Shown here one piece after another: positions 1 through 9,505 of a DNA stretch of 64,000 bases; positions within the stretch are counted from its first letter, which is position 1, and every line of letters starts with the position of its first letter. The stretch spans positions 558,001 to 622,000 of the forward strand of contig JASGHE010000002.1 in the NCBI GenBank assembly GCA_047602475.1, given 5' to 3'. The position numbers and the translations under genes are program-made. The notes under the pieces are model-generated. The model worked only from the letters and a program-made list of their open reading frames with translations, had not been told where the DNA came from and searched no databases. Origin of the DNA: JAEUIE01 sp047602475 (lineage in GTDB: Bacteria > Planctomycetota > Planctomycetia > Gemmatales > HRBIN36).

Positions 1-3000
1 AATAACGATGGTAGCACGACTTCACCGGCTCCCGGTGACTGGGGTGGCATCCGCATCGCGGAAGGCAACATCGACCATGCGGTAGTTCGCTACGGCGGCG
101 GTTTCACTCAGGTGAATGGTACGTTCGTCAATTCGCCGGCGATTCGAGTATTCGCTCGCGATCTGACTCCGGCCGGCGGCATTGTTCAGCAGGTGCGAGT
201 CTCCAACACCGAAGTCACGAGAACTTACACCAATATTGATCCGACCGATCCGAGCACCGTCGCTGATTCTCCTGGTATTGACTTGTTCAGCCGGGATGAC
301 GGCGATACCCGCTTTGGCGGCCCGTTTGCCCCGATCGTTCGCACCGGCGACGTTCAGATCATGGATAACTACGTCCATGACAATCAGGGCAAGGCCATGC
401 AGGCCCATCCACTCTACTTCCAGGATGCCCGCAACAGCCTGGGCGGTTACGGTGTGTATGTCGCTCGCAATGTCCTGTCTAAGAATGCGGTCAATGGATT
501 GTTCGTGCAGTTTATTCTCGACCTGGCACGAGGCATCGATCAAAACCTGCCCAGTGTCGGCGGAGTGATGGACGACACCGATATTGTCACGGTCATTGAT
601 GGACAGGCGCTCATCGTTCGCCCGGATCAGTTCTTCGCCATGATGAGTCAGCGCACTGTCGCTCCCGATCCCACCAGCGGCGGGTATCTGCAAAAGTTCG
701 GTGGCACAACACCAGCCGCCCTCACCACGTTCCTCAGCGCTCTAGTACTTCGGTTGCCCGGCAATCTGCCGACTGCCACTACCCAGCCATTGAACCTGCC
801 CTTGCAGCGCGGTCCACTTTCGATCAACAGCGGACTCGTCGACAGCGGCTTGTTCTACTATCAGACCAACTTCGATACCACGGCACGCAACGCCGTCAAC
901 AGCAACGGCACCCTGCAACGGGGTGAAGAATGGCGAGATTGGGGCATCAACTTCGTCTACGCCGGATCAACGAATAACATTAACGACCCACTCCGTCCTT
1001 TTGCCACAGTGAGCGACCCCAGCAACCCGGGTGGCTTCATGCTCAAGACCGATACCATCGATGGTAACGGCTCATATGAAATGGTGTTCCCGAACGCGGT
1101 CTCCGCTGTGGGCTTCTGGGTCGTCAATAATCAGAGCACGAGCCCGACGCAGCGAATCGAATTGATCGGCGTCAACGGGCAGGTGATCGAGACGGCCCCC
1201 ATGCCGACGACTACTGCCAATGGCCGGTCGTTCTTTGGCCGTGTCAGCAAGACGCCCATCTACAAAGTGCGCATCGTGGATGACGCGGGTGATGCGCTGT
1301 CCTCGGTAGGCAGTTTCACCACCGGCAATATCAACGTGGCCATTCCCGGAAACGGGGCCAACGCCGAAGCTACCATCAATGTGAACCCCGGGGTTCCCTT
1401 CAACCTGAGCGATGTCCGGGTCAATCTGACCATTACTCATGCCAAAGCCAGCGACCTGATCCTGGAACTGGTGGCACCGGACGGCACGATAGTTCAACTG
1501 GCGAATCGCACCGGAGGCACGGCAGCCGGGGCGAACTACACCAACACCAATTTCAGCAACAGCTATACCACTCCTATTACCGCCGGGATTGCTCCGTTCA
1601 GCGGCAACTTCTATCCCGTTTCGTTTGATCCCTTTGCGTTAGGCGCCACCGGGCTGGCAACTCTCAATGGCAAGGCAGCAGCAGGTAACTGGAAGCTACG
1701 AGTTCGCAACGCGGCAGCCGATGGCGTCACCGGCGGCATCAATAACGTCACTTTAACTTTCAAGTCTCCCACATTGGCCTTGAACAATCCCGGCATCACC
1801 GGCCTGACCTGGGTCAGCGCGGGTGCCAGCCTGGTTGTCAAAGCCAACAGCGCTGACACGGTCATCACAGCGGGATCCATCGCCCGAGGCTTCAACGGCG
1901 TAACCCAAAACAACGCCGGCGTCATCACCGACGGCTTCCTGCCGCAAATGACGACGCTGCAAACCGGTGCCGGTGCCCAAGGGCAGTTCACTTTTGGCCA
2001 GAATACCAATACCACGTTCACGATGAACACGGTGACTCCGCTGCCGGTCGTGAACGGTGATAACCTGGTTACTATTCCCATCAGCAGCGATTTTGTCGCC
2101 AACGATTTGACGGTGACCTTGAACCTGGCGTACAACGGCCCGAACAGCAATCTGCGGGTACGCCTCCGTGCTCCGGACGGCTCTGAGATTGAACTGGTCG
2201 GCGTCAATAACTCCAACGGCAACGGTGGATTTACCAATACGAACTTCGACGATTCGGCGGAGCAGGGGCTGAAGACGATCAACGTCAATACCGGTGCCCA
2301 GTTCACAGCTCCTTACAATTCGAACCAATTGGGTTCGTTCCAGTCCTGGAGTTTCACCAACACGGAACTTACCGCTCCGACGACGGCCACTCCGTTTGGA
2401 TTAGGTTTCTATCGCGGCAAGAACATCAAGGGCACCTGGGCCATCGTGGTGAACAAGGCTGCCGCCAATACAGCTAATTTGAACAGCGTCACGTTGAGCT
2501 TCCGTGCTCCGGTTTCCGGTTGGGGCAGCACCCTTCGCGTCATGGGGCAGGGCAGCAATCCTGTCGTGATGACTGGCGTCAACGATGATACCATCGGCGC
2601 CGGCCCGATTGGAAGCCTTCAAACAGACACCAATAACGACGGGCCCAGCACGTCGTCCCCCGGCCAGTGGCAGGGCGTTCAGATCCTGGCCGGCGTGAAC
2701 TCGTCGATCAGCGAGGTGGTGACGCAGAACCCTAACGGTACTCTCAATCGCCGCTATTCCGATCTCAATCCATACACCCGTTTTGATGAAGGTTTGACCT
2801 ACCCCGGTCTTTCCAATCCCAATGGCGTGTTGCTCTCCACTCAGGACGCGATTTACAAATCACTCGCAGGCACAAGCGGCGGTACTACCGTCGCGACTCG
2901 GGCACCGTTTGATTCTGTGGGTGCTGCCAACTTCCAGGATGGCACGCTGGTGGAGTTCGCTGACATCCGTTTCACTAACACCGGCCTCGATGTACGCGGC

Positions 3001-6000
3001 TATCCCAAGACCAAATTGACCATTGACGGCAATGAGTTCGAGCGTGATGCCAATCCGAACGACTCTGTGGCGGCTAACGGGATCATTCAACCGCTGCCCG
3101 AACTGCGTACCAATCAGTTGGGTAACGACGTCTGGGCGACGACGGATGGCACCTATACTGTAGCGGGTCGGCTGGGCGGAACCGGCGACGGCCAATTCAC
3201 TGATGATGTCGATTGGTATGAATTGCCTTCGAATACGCCACAAGCTGCTCCCCTGGCGTTGTACATCGATATCGAACGGGGTCGCAACACAGCCGGCAAT
3301 GATCAGCCGATTGGGCGACAGATTTCCATCGCCGTGTTCAATCACGAGTTCCAACTGCTTTGGTGGAGCGGTGCGGCGGGCGGCGGCTTTACTGACAACG
3401 CCGGCCTTACCGGGAATACGCTCGGCCCGATTACCCTGATCAATACCGATGTTCCGTACACCACGAACACCGGTTTCGCGCGGGATGCCAAGTACATCGC
3501 TGTGATGCCGTCTGATCGCATACCTCGATCCTTCGTGCCTACCACGGCTAACCCGGCTGGTTTGCAGCCTGCGATGACCACCTATATCTATAACGTCAAC
3601 CAGGCTGATCGCGTTTCGACTGCCGGACAGGGTTCCAGCGCGGATGGCGGCGATCTGACGCTAGTCGACACCATGGGCATGGTTTCGCCCATTACCAACG
3701 ATTCGATCTGGGATCCCAACGGGCCGAGCGGCACCACCATCGGTGGGTACGAAATGCAGCTTCGCTTCGAAGGGTTTGAACGGCAAGACAATCCGATCAA
3801 GCCCGCGGAAGGCCAGATTCTCATCCGCAGCAATATCATTCAAAATGCTGTCGGGGATGGTATTGACCTGAGTGATCTGCGTATGACCACCACCAATACC
3901 AACCTGGGCGCTACGATGCCGCTCCAGGCGGCCCGCTTCCCCGCGACTGCCACCAATCTGTCGGTCAATAGCAATGGCAACGTCTACCGGAACGAGGATA
4001 TCAACAACGTCAATCCGGCCTTCAGTGCACCGGCCAACTTCGTTCCCGGCATTCAGGTACAAAATAACCTGATCGTCAATAACGGGGGCGACGGCATCTT
4101 CCTGTTTGAAGATCGGACGACCAACGCCATTTCTCCTGGTAACCGTCTGACCCCAACGGCCTTCACGGAAATCTCCAATAACACCATCGATAACAACACC
4201 GGGGCGGGCATCTTCCTGGTGACTCGCGGCGGGCCGACGGTTCAGAACAACATCGTCTCGAACAATAAAGGTGCCGGCCTGGCCATCCTCGACGGCTACG
4301 ACATCAACAATCTCACACCCGCGGTGGTTCCCTCGGTTTCTTACAACCTCTTCTACAACAACCCAAATGTTGGGGACACCTTCACCGGTTCGCAGAACCT
4401 GATCGGCTCCGGGGCGACCAACAACCCCCTGTATGTCGATGCCAACGGGCTCGACTATCGAATCAAGCTGGCTTCTCCGGCGGTAGACTCGGCTCTCAGC
4501 GATCTACAGGATCGTCTCCGTTCGATGCGGTTCCCGCAAGTACCCACCCGCGCTCCGAACATCGATCTTCGCGGACGCAGCCGTGTCGATAATCCTTCAC
4601 GACCCAACGTCGGCTCGGGCGCCTTCCCGTTCTATGACCGTGGTGCGTTGGAAGCCAATGAGCAATCACTTCGCGTGATCGGATTATCGGTGCTCAGCAA
4701 CAACAACATCGTGGGTGCCCCGATCACGAACATTTCTCTCGTGTTCTCAGGTCGAGTCGATCTGGCCTCGTTCAACGCGAATTCGGTGTCTCTGCACATT
4801 GGATCAGCCACAGGCCCAACGGTTCCGTTCAATTTCAACCTGCTTGCAGCTTCCTACGATAAGAACAGCGATACCCATACCTTCGTAATGCCCCTGACGA
4901 ACGGCCTGCTCAGCGACGGAACGTATTACCTGGTGCTGAACGGATCGGCTTCCGCGACCTCAGTGCTGGATGTAGCCGGTCAGTTGCTCGATGGTGAATT
5001 CCCCGCTCCCTACAACCTGCCTTCCGGCGACGGCGCTTCGGGCGGCAACTTCATCTATCCGTTCACCATCCGAACCGCTTCGATCAGCGGTAACGTGTGG
5101 AGAAACGACAATGGCAACGGCACGATCGACTCCGGAGAACCCGGTATCGGCAGTGTCGGCGTGGTTCTGCATGGATTCGGTCCCGACGGACTGATCAACA
5201 CGGGTGACGATACCATCGTCGCGAATGCCACGACCAGCGCCACGGGAGCATACAGTTTCCTCAATCTGGCCAGCGGCAGTTACTACGTCACTGTCAATAC
5301 GGCTACACTGCCCAACAGCACTTACATTCTGAACACGCCTCCCGCTCAAAAGGTGGTTAATCTGCCGATCGGCGGCATTCGTTCCAACTTGAACTTCGGG
5401 TTCTGGATCGATACCGGCAACGGTATTGTTTCCGGCAAGCTGTTCGATGACGTGAACGGCAACGGCATTGCAGATGCCGGCGAATCGGCTGTCAATAATG
5501 CAGGGAACCCTGTTCACTTCACCGTCACTCTGACCAGCGGCGGTCCCGATTTCGATCTTTCCACCACCGCTGACAACGTCGTTTACACGACCACGTCGGA
5601 CAACAGTGGCAATTACAAGTTCCAGGGGACTGCTCTCAATCCGATCTATGGCAACAACTATCGAATTGATGTCGATGAGACGCCGTTGCCTGCGGGATAT
5701 CTGCGGACATCGCCGCTTATTATCCCCATCACGTTCTCCATCACCCCGGGCGGCACCCGCACGCAGAACTATGGCTATCAGCTTAAGCAGGGCACCATCA
5801 ACGGACTGGTGTTCAGCGATGACGATGGCAGCGGCACTCTGAATGGTGTGGAAGCCGGGATTAACGGTGTGACCGTACGGTTGTTGGGAGCAGGTCTGGA
5901 TGGGCTCTTCGGAACCGCCGATGACCTCCCCACGCTGACTACCGCAACAGCAGGCGGCGGCAATTACAGCTTCAACCCGCTCACGGCCGGCAAGTACCAG

Positions 6001-6129
6001 GTGGTGGTCGACAGCTCTTCAGCTGTGCTTGCAAACTACTACCTGACCACTAACAACGCGACTCAAACCCTCACGCTGGCCAATGGCAGCGCTGACGCTG
6101 TCCGGTGCCAACGTCGGTTATCGCCTTGA
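1..6129 (+). CDS. Giant secreted multidomain protein, N-terminal part (5' end outside window; frameshift near 3' end)
   Basis: The frame is already open at base 1, so the true start lies upstream. The visible 2042 residues read as an extracellular modular protein. There is a GDWGGIRI-type beta-helix segment near base 40. Two P-domain-like modules (subtilisin/kexin type) follow at about 1320-1770 and 2040-2510. A second right-handed beta-helix with NNLIVNNGGDGIFL-like coils lies at about 3820-4320, then an SbsA-like Ig domain at about 4660-5070. SdrD B-like repeats (N-D-x-N-G-x-G-x-x-D-x-G-E pattern, putative Ca2+ loops) start at about 5080, 5424 and 5790. The frame ends in a short unrelated tail at 6129, while the SdrD B array continues in the +1 frame from 6083. 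Role (adhesion or cell-surface polymer) is inferred from the modules only. No catalytic motif was recognised. Confidence 0.85.
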   Translation, partial: NNDGSTTSPAPGDWGGIRIAEGNIDHAVVRYGGGFTQVNGTFVNSPAIRVFARDLTPAGGIVQQVRVSNTEVTRTYTNIDPTDPSTVADSPGIDLFSRDDGDTRFGGPFAPIVRTGDVQIMDNYVHDNQGKAMQAHPLYFQDARNSLGGYGVYVARNVLSKNAVNGLFVQFILDLARGIDQNLPSVGGVMDDTDIVTVIDGQALIVRPDQFFAMMSQRTVAPDPTSGGYLQKFGGTTPAALTTFLSALVLRLPGNLPTATTQPLNLPLQRGPLSINSGLVDSGLFYYQTNFDTTARNAVNSNGTLQRGEEWRDWGINFVYAGSTNNINDPLRPFATVSDPSNPGGFMLKTDTIDGNGSYEMVFPNAVSAVGFWVVNNQSTSPTQRIELIGVNGQVIETAPMPTTTANGRSFFGRVSKTPIYKVRIVDDAGDALSSVGSFTTGNINVAIPGNGANAEATINVNPGVPFNLSDVRVNLTITHAKASDLILELVAPDGTIVQLANRTGGTAAGANYTNTNFSNSYTTPITAGIAPFSGNFYPVSFDPFALGATGLATLNGKAAAGNWKLRVRNAAADGVTGGINNVTLTFKSPTLALNNPGITGLTWVSAGASLVVKANSADTVITAGSIARGFNGVTQNNAGVITDGFLPQMTTLQTGAGAQGQFTFGQNTNTTFTMNTVTPLPVVNGDNLVTIPISSDFVANDLTVTLNLAYNGPNSNLRVRLRAPDGSEIELVGVNNSNGNGGFTNTNFDDSAEQGLKTINVNTGAQFTAPYNSNQLGSFQSWSFTNTELTAPTTATPFGLGFYRGKNIKGTWAIVVNKAAANTANLNSVTLSFRAPVSGWGSTLRVMGQGSNPVVMTGVNDDTIGAGPIGSLQTDTNNDGPSTSSPGQWQGVQILAGVNSSISEVVTQNPNGTLNRRYSDLNPYTRFDEGLTYPGLSNPNGVLLSTQDAIYKSLAGTSGGTTVATRAPFDSVGAANFQDGTLVEFADIRFTNTGLDVRGYPKTKLTIDGNEFERDANPNDSVAANGIIQPLPELRTNQLGNDVWATTDGTYTVAGRLGGTGDGQFTDDVDWYELPSNTPQAAPLALYIDIERGRNTAGNDQPIGRQISIAVFNHEFQLLWWSGAAGGGFTDNAGLTGNTLGPITLINTDVPYTTNTGFARDAKYIAVMPSDRIPRSFVPTTANPAGLQPAMTTYIYNVNQADRVSTAGQGSSADGGDLTLVDTMGMVSPITNDSIWDPNGPSGTTIGGYEMQLRFEGFERQDNPIKPAEGQILIRSNIIQNAVGDGIDLSDLRMTTTNTNLGATMPLQAARFPATATNLSVNSNGNVYRNEDINNVNPAFSAPANFVPGIQVQNNLIVNNGGDGIFLFEDRTTNAISPGNRLTPTAFTEISNNTIDNNTGAGIFLVTRGGPTVQNNIVSNNKGAGLAILDGYDINNLTPAVVPSVSYNLFYNNPNVGDTFTGSQNLIGSGATNNPLYVDANGLDYRIKLASPAVDSALSDLQDRLRSMRFPQVPTRAPNIDLRGRSRVDNPSRPNVGSGAFPFYDRGALEANEQSLRVIGLSVLSNNNIVGAPITNISLVFSGRVDLASFNANSVSLHIGSATGPTVPFNFNLLAASYDKNSDTHTFVMPLTNGLLSDGTYYLVLNGSASATSVLDVAGQLLDGEFPAPYNLPSGDGASGGNFIYPFTIRTASISGNVWRNDNGNGTIDSGEPGIGSVGVVLHGFGPDGLINTGDDTIVANATTSATGAYSFLNLASGSYYVTVNTATLPNSTYILNTPPAQKVVNLPIGGIRSNLNFGFWIDTGNGIVSGKLFDDVNGNGIADAGESAVNNAGNPVHFTVTLTSGGPDFDLSTTADNVVYTTTSDNSGNYKFQGTALNPIYGNNYRIDVDETPLPAGYLRTSPLIIPITFSITPGGTRTQNYGYQLKQGTINGLVFSDDDGSGTLNGVEAGINGVTVRLLGAGLDGLFGTADDLPTLTTATAGGGNYSFNPLTAGKYQVVVDSSSAVLANYYLTTNNATQTLTLANGSADAVRCQRRLSP

Positions 6130-8269
6130 CCCGCTGTCCGGCCAGATTCTGGGTCGTGTCTTTAACGATCTGAACGCCAACGGCCAGTACGACGGCGGCG
6201 AGCCTGGCTTCAATGCTGTCAACGTGCAGTTGCGCTGGGCAGGCCGAGACGGCATCCTGGGCAATGCTGATGATCAAATCTTCAACGCGACCACGATTGC
6301 TGACGGCTCCTGGAACAAGACCAACCTTCCGGTAGGCGACTTCTATGTTCAGCCTACAGCAGGCCTTCCCGCCGGGTTCGGGCTGACCACCCCGGCATCG
6401 CTGCCCTTGAAGATTACGCTGGGCTTTGGCGGCATCAACCTGGGCGGTAACTTCGGCTACCAGGCAGCAAACTCCTCCATCAGCGGATTCGTGTTCAACG
6501 ATCTTGATGGTAACGGTACAGTGCAGGGCGGCGAAACAGGCCGGTTCTCCGGTGTTCGGGTTTACCTTGATCTGAATACCAACGGTTCGTTTGACGTAGG
6601 TGAACCGAACGCCTTCAGTGCGGCAGCGACTGGTGCCTTTACTATCTCCAGCCTGCCTGCCGGCACCTACGAGCTCAAGATTGATACCGCCACGCTGCCG
6701 CCTTCGGTGCCTGCCGGGTTCGCGGCCTCGACAGGAACGCTGACGATTCCGCTGGCTGCCAGCACGAACGTCTCCGGTAAGAATCTGGGCTTGCAGCAAC
6801 GCAACGGCCAAGTCATCGGTCGCGTGTTCCTCGATCTCAACAACAACGGCCTGTTTGACGCGAGCGAAGTGGGTTCGCCCAACCGCACCGTGACGCTCAA
6901 GTTCACCGGCGCGACAGTTCCTGCCAACTTTGCCACGATTCAGACCTTCACCTCACTGTCCGACGGCACGTTCTCCTTCACAGGCTTGCCGGCCGGAACC
7001 TATACGGTGGAGACCGATCTGCCTACCGGCGGAACGACACCGACTAATCCTCAGAACATCAATCTGACCGCCGGGGCGAGCAGCTCCAACCTGTTCCCCA
7101 TCCAGTTCGCCGGCTCTCAGACGGCTGGTGTCTGGTACCTAACCTTCGCTGGTGCGAACACGACGCTGAATAACAGCGATGGCTCGACCACTCAGGTGAC
7201 CGATACCGACATCGTCCGCCTGACTTCACCTGCGGCAGGAACCTGGAGCTACGATGTATTCTTCCGTGGTGCCAGCCATGGGCTGACGAGTGGAAATGAA
7301 TCGATCGATGCCTTTACCTTTACCAAGGCAGGCGAGATCATCATCTCCACCAAGAATACCTTCAGCGTGAGCACGACTTACTCCAACGCTGGAGTGGGCA
7401 GTGGCATTGCTATCGGTGGTCTGGGTGAAGACCTGTTGAAGTTCACGCCCGCCGCACCGAACAGCGGCGGCGGCATTCAGGCCGGTACCTGGTCGCTCTT
7501 CTTCGATGGCAGCGACGTACAGCTCTCGGGTGCCTCGGAAAATGTGGATGCCGTCTCGCTGGTTTACTCCGGCAATACTATCTCGAAGATCCTCCTCTCC
7601 ACCACGGGTGCGGCGATTGTCACAGGAGCCACGGCGAATCCTCAGGATGTTCTGGCCTTCACGCCTACCGGCCTGGGTGCAACGACTACCGGCTCGTTCG
7701 CGAAGTACTTTGTCGGGACCACAGCTGCTAACGGGTTGAACGACAGCATCAACGAGAACGTGGATGCCTTGTTCTTCCTGCCTAATCCGAGCAACGCTGC
7801 CAAGCCCAGCTTGTTCATGTCGACCACTGGTAATTTCAACGTGCCAGGTTTGACCGGCAACAAGGCTGACATTCTGCGGTACGATGTCACCGGAGCCAGT
7901 GGCACGACGGTGCTCGGCAGCTTTACTTCCGTCGCACTGCCAAGCAACAGCTTTGGACATGGGGCAACCAATGTCACGGGCTTCTACATGGGTGCTATTG
8001 CGAGCGATCCCGATCCGTTTGCTGACAGCAGCTCAGCCTCGGCTTCCGCTCTGTTCAGTGTGATGACTGCTCCTTCGACGACCTCCGCTTTCTCTGCGAC
8101 TAGCGGCGTTACGGCCAACAGCGCCAAGGTGGCTCAGGCCGTGACCAGCAGCAACAGCACTGCCAAGACGGTATCCAGCCAGGCAGACCAGTTCTTCACC
8201 GTCGCCAAGCGACAAGCCAACACGCCTGTGAAGAACCTGGCCCTAAGCCTCCTGTCCCGCTTCAAATAA
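6083..8269 (+). CDS. Giant secreted multidomain protein, C-terminal part (same gene as preceding, shifted frame)
   Basis: This is almost certainly the continuation of the preceding gene. The apparent ATG at 6083 overlaps the end of the previous frame by 47 bases and has no independent signal peptide. Translation enters in the middle of an SdrD B-like array, with further repeats beginning at about 6140, 6475 and 6810. From about 7120 to 7980 there are three to four degenerate units of roughly 70 residues. They share a pattern of aromatic-rich G-x-W-x-x-x-F-x-G, then S/N-E-N/S-V/I-D-A, then G-x-I-x-x-S-T, closing with D-I/L/V-L. A low-complexity Ser/Ala/Thr stretch ends the protein. No LPxTG or clear PEP-CTERM tail is seen. 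Removing one base near 6091 fuses both frames without losing repeat register. Confidence 0.85.
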   Translation: MAALTLSGANVGYRLDPLSGQILGRVFNDLNANGQYDGGEPGFNAVNVQLRWAGRDGILGNADDQIFNATTIADGSWNKTNLPVGDFYVQPTAGLPAGFGLTTPASLPLKITLGFGGINLGGNFGYQAANSSISGFVFNDLDGNGTVQGGETGRFSGVRVYLDLNTNGSFDVGEPNAFSAAATGAFTISSLPAGTYELKIDTATLPPSVPAGFAASTGTLTIPLAASTNVSGKNLGLQQRNGQVIGRVFLDLNNNGLFDASEVGSPNRTVTLKFTGATVPANFATIQTFTSLSDGTFSFTGLPAGTYTVETDLPTGGTTPTNPQNINLTAGASSSNLFPIQFAGSQTAGVWYLTFAGANTTLNNSDGSTTQVTDTDIVRLTSPAAGTWSYDVFFRGASHGLTSGNESIDAFTFTKAGEIIISTKNTFSVSTTYSNAGVGSGIAIGGLGEDLLKFTPAAPNSGGGIQAGTWSLFFDGSDVQLSGASENVDAVSLVYSGNTISKILLSTTGAAIVTGATANPQDVLAFTPTGLGATTTGSFAKYFVGTTAANGLNDSINENVDALFFLPNPSNAAKPSLFMSTTGNFNVPGLTGNKADILRYDVTGASGTTVLGSFTSVALPSNSFGHGATNVTGFYMGAIASDPDPFADSSSASASALFSVMTAPSTTSAFSATSGVTANSAKVAQAVTSSNSTAKTVSSQADQFFTVAKRQANTPVKNLALSLLSRFK

Positions 8270-8294
8270 GCCCGGAAGCATTTGATCAAACTCG

Positions 8295-8328
8295 CAGCCC
8301 CTGATGATCATCAGGGGCTGTTTGCTTT
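8295..8328 (+). terminator. Rho-independent terminator after the giant protein
   Basis: A near-perfect palindrome (AGCCCCTGAT / ATCAGGGGCT around GATC) is followed by GTTTGCTTT, 26 bases after the stop codon at 8269. Confidence 0.75.
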
Positions 8329-8417
8329 GGTATGCTCAACTTCCCGCAACCTGTTCCCGTAACATGTCTGGCTCCATAAGGTAAGGAGTGAACAACACCT
8401 TTTTGAGGTTTACATCC

Positions 8418-9404
8418 ATGAGTCAAGTGGTTCGAGTAGCGGTAACGGGTGCAGCGGGTCAAGTGGCGTATGCGATGCTGGCGCGCATCGCAGCCGGCGA
8501 AGTCTTCGGCAAGGATAAGAAAGTCATTCTTCAGCTTCTGGAGATTCCTCCTACCATGCAGGCGCTGGAAGGCGTGGTGATGGAGTTGGAAGATTTGGGA
8601 TCGCCTAATCTGGAAGGGATCGTGTTCACCGATGACGCCAACAAGGCGTTTGCCGGGGCGAACTGGGCGTTGCTTGTAGGTGCGTTCCCCCGCAAGCAGG
8701 GCATGGAACGCAAAGACCTGTTGTCGATGAACGGCAAGATCTTCGTGAGCCAGGGGCAGGCGATTGCCAAGAACGCTGCCAAGGATGTTCGCATCGTCGT
8801 GGTGGGCAACCCCTGCAACACCAACTGCCTGGTGGCTCAGCGCAATGGCAAAGAAGTGCCAGCCGAGCGTTGGACGGCCCTGACTCGGCTCGATCATAAC
8901 CGCGGCGTGGCGGCACTGGCCAAGAAGGCGGGCGTGGGGAACAGCGATATCACCAACCTCACCATCTGGGGCAATCACTCCAACACCCAGTACCCCGACT
9001 TCCAGCATGCCAAGATCAAGGGCAAGCCAGTGCCCGAAGTCATCACTGATCGTGCCTGGCTGGAAACGACGTTCATTCCTCAGGTACAGAACCGTGGCGC
9101 TGCGATCATCAAGGCTCGAGGTGTTAGCTCAGCCATGTCCGCCGCCAATGCCACGCTGGATCATGTGAAGAGCCTGCTCAGCCCGACGCCTGCCGGTGAT
9201 TGGACCAGTGCCGCCATTGTTTCCAACGGCGAGTACGGCGTGCAGCATGGGTTGGTGTTCGGCTATCCCTGCCGCAATGAGCAGGGGCAGTACAAAGCTG
9301 TCAACGGGTTGCAGCTCGATGCCTTCGGCAAAGCCAAGTTCGATCTCACGCACAAGGAACTGAAGGAAGAGTTCGAGGCGGTGAAGGATTTGCTGCCTAG
9401 CTAG
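8418..9404 (+). CDS. mdh: Malate dehydrogenase (NAD-dependent, cytosolic-type)
   Basis: Oxidises malate to oxaloacetate in the TCA cycle. The protein has 328 residues, the usual length for the MDH type 2 family. The Rossmann loop GAAGQVAY is at residues 11-18. The substrate and catalytic region RLDHNRG starts near residue 157, and the active-site His is in IWGNHSNTQYP (His near 187). NPCNTNCL is also conserved. The ATG at 8418 is preferred over an upstream GTG at 8388: family alignments begin with this V-R-V-A-V-T-G strand, and a GAGG-like ribosome site sits about 9 bases upstream. The gene is monocistronic, between two strong terminators. Confidence 0.95.
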   Translation: MSQVVRVAVTGAAGQVAYAMLARIAAGEVFGKDKKVILQLLEIPPTMQALEGVVMELEDLGSPNLEGIVFTDDANKAFAGANWALLVGAFPRKQGMERKDLLSMNGKIFVSQGQAIAKNAAKDVRIVVVGNPCNTNCLVAQRNGKEVPAERWTALTRLDHNRGVAALAKKAGVGNSDITNLTIWGNHSNTQYPDFQHAKIKGKPVPEVITDRAWLETTFIPQVQNRGAAIIKARGVSSAMSAANATLDHVKSLLSPTPAGDWTSAAIVSNGEYGVQHGLVFGYPCRNEQGQYKAVNGLQLDAFGKAKFDLTHKELKEEFEAVKDLLPS

Positions 9405-9430
9405 GGTGATGTTACTTCAACGAAACGATG

Positions 9431-9461
9431 AAACCGTCAGGGACTTCCTGACGGTTTTTTG
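9431..9461 (+). terminator. Rho-independent terminator of mdh
   Basis: An 11-bp stem AAACCGTCAGG / CCTGACGGTTT with a 4-base loop runs straight into a T-tract, 27 bases after the mdh stop. Confidence 0.9.
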
Positions 9462-9505
9462 TTATGCTGGCACCACATTCGTATTCTTCATCATGGCTCG
9501 ACATC

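Noticed and set aside
22..693. Long minus-strand open frames beneath the giant protein (22-693, 1072-1497, 4960-5517, 6071-6811 and others)
   Set aside because: They mirror the codon bias of the repeat-rich gene on the plus strand and show no domain or ribosome site.
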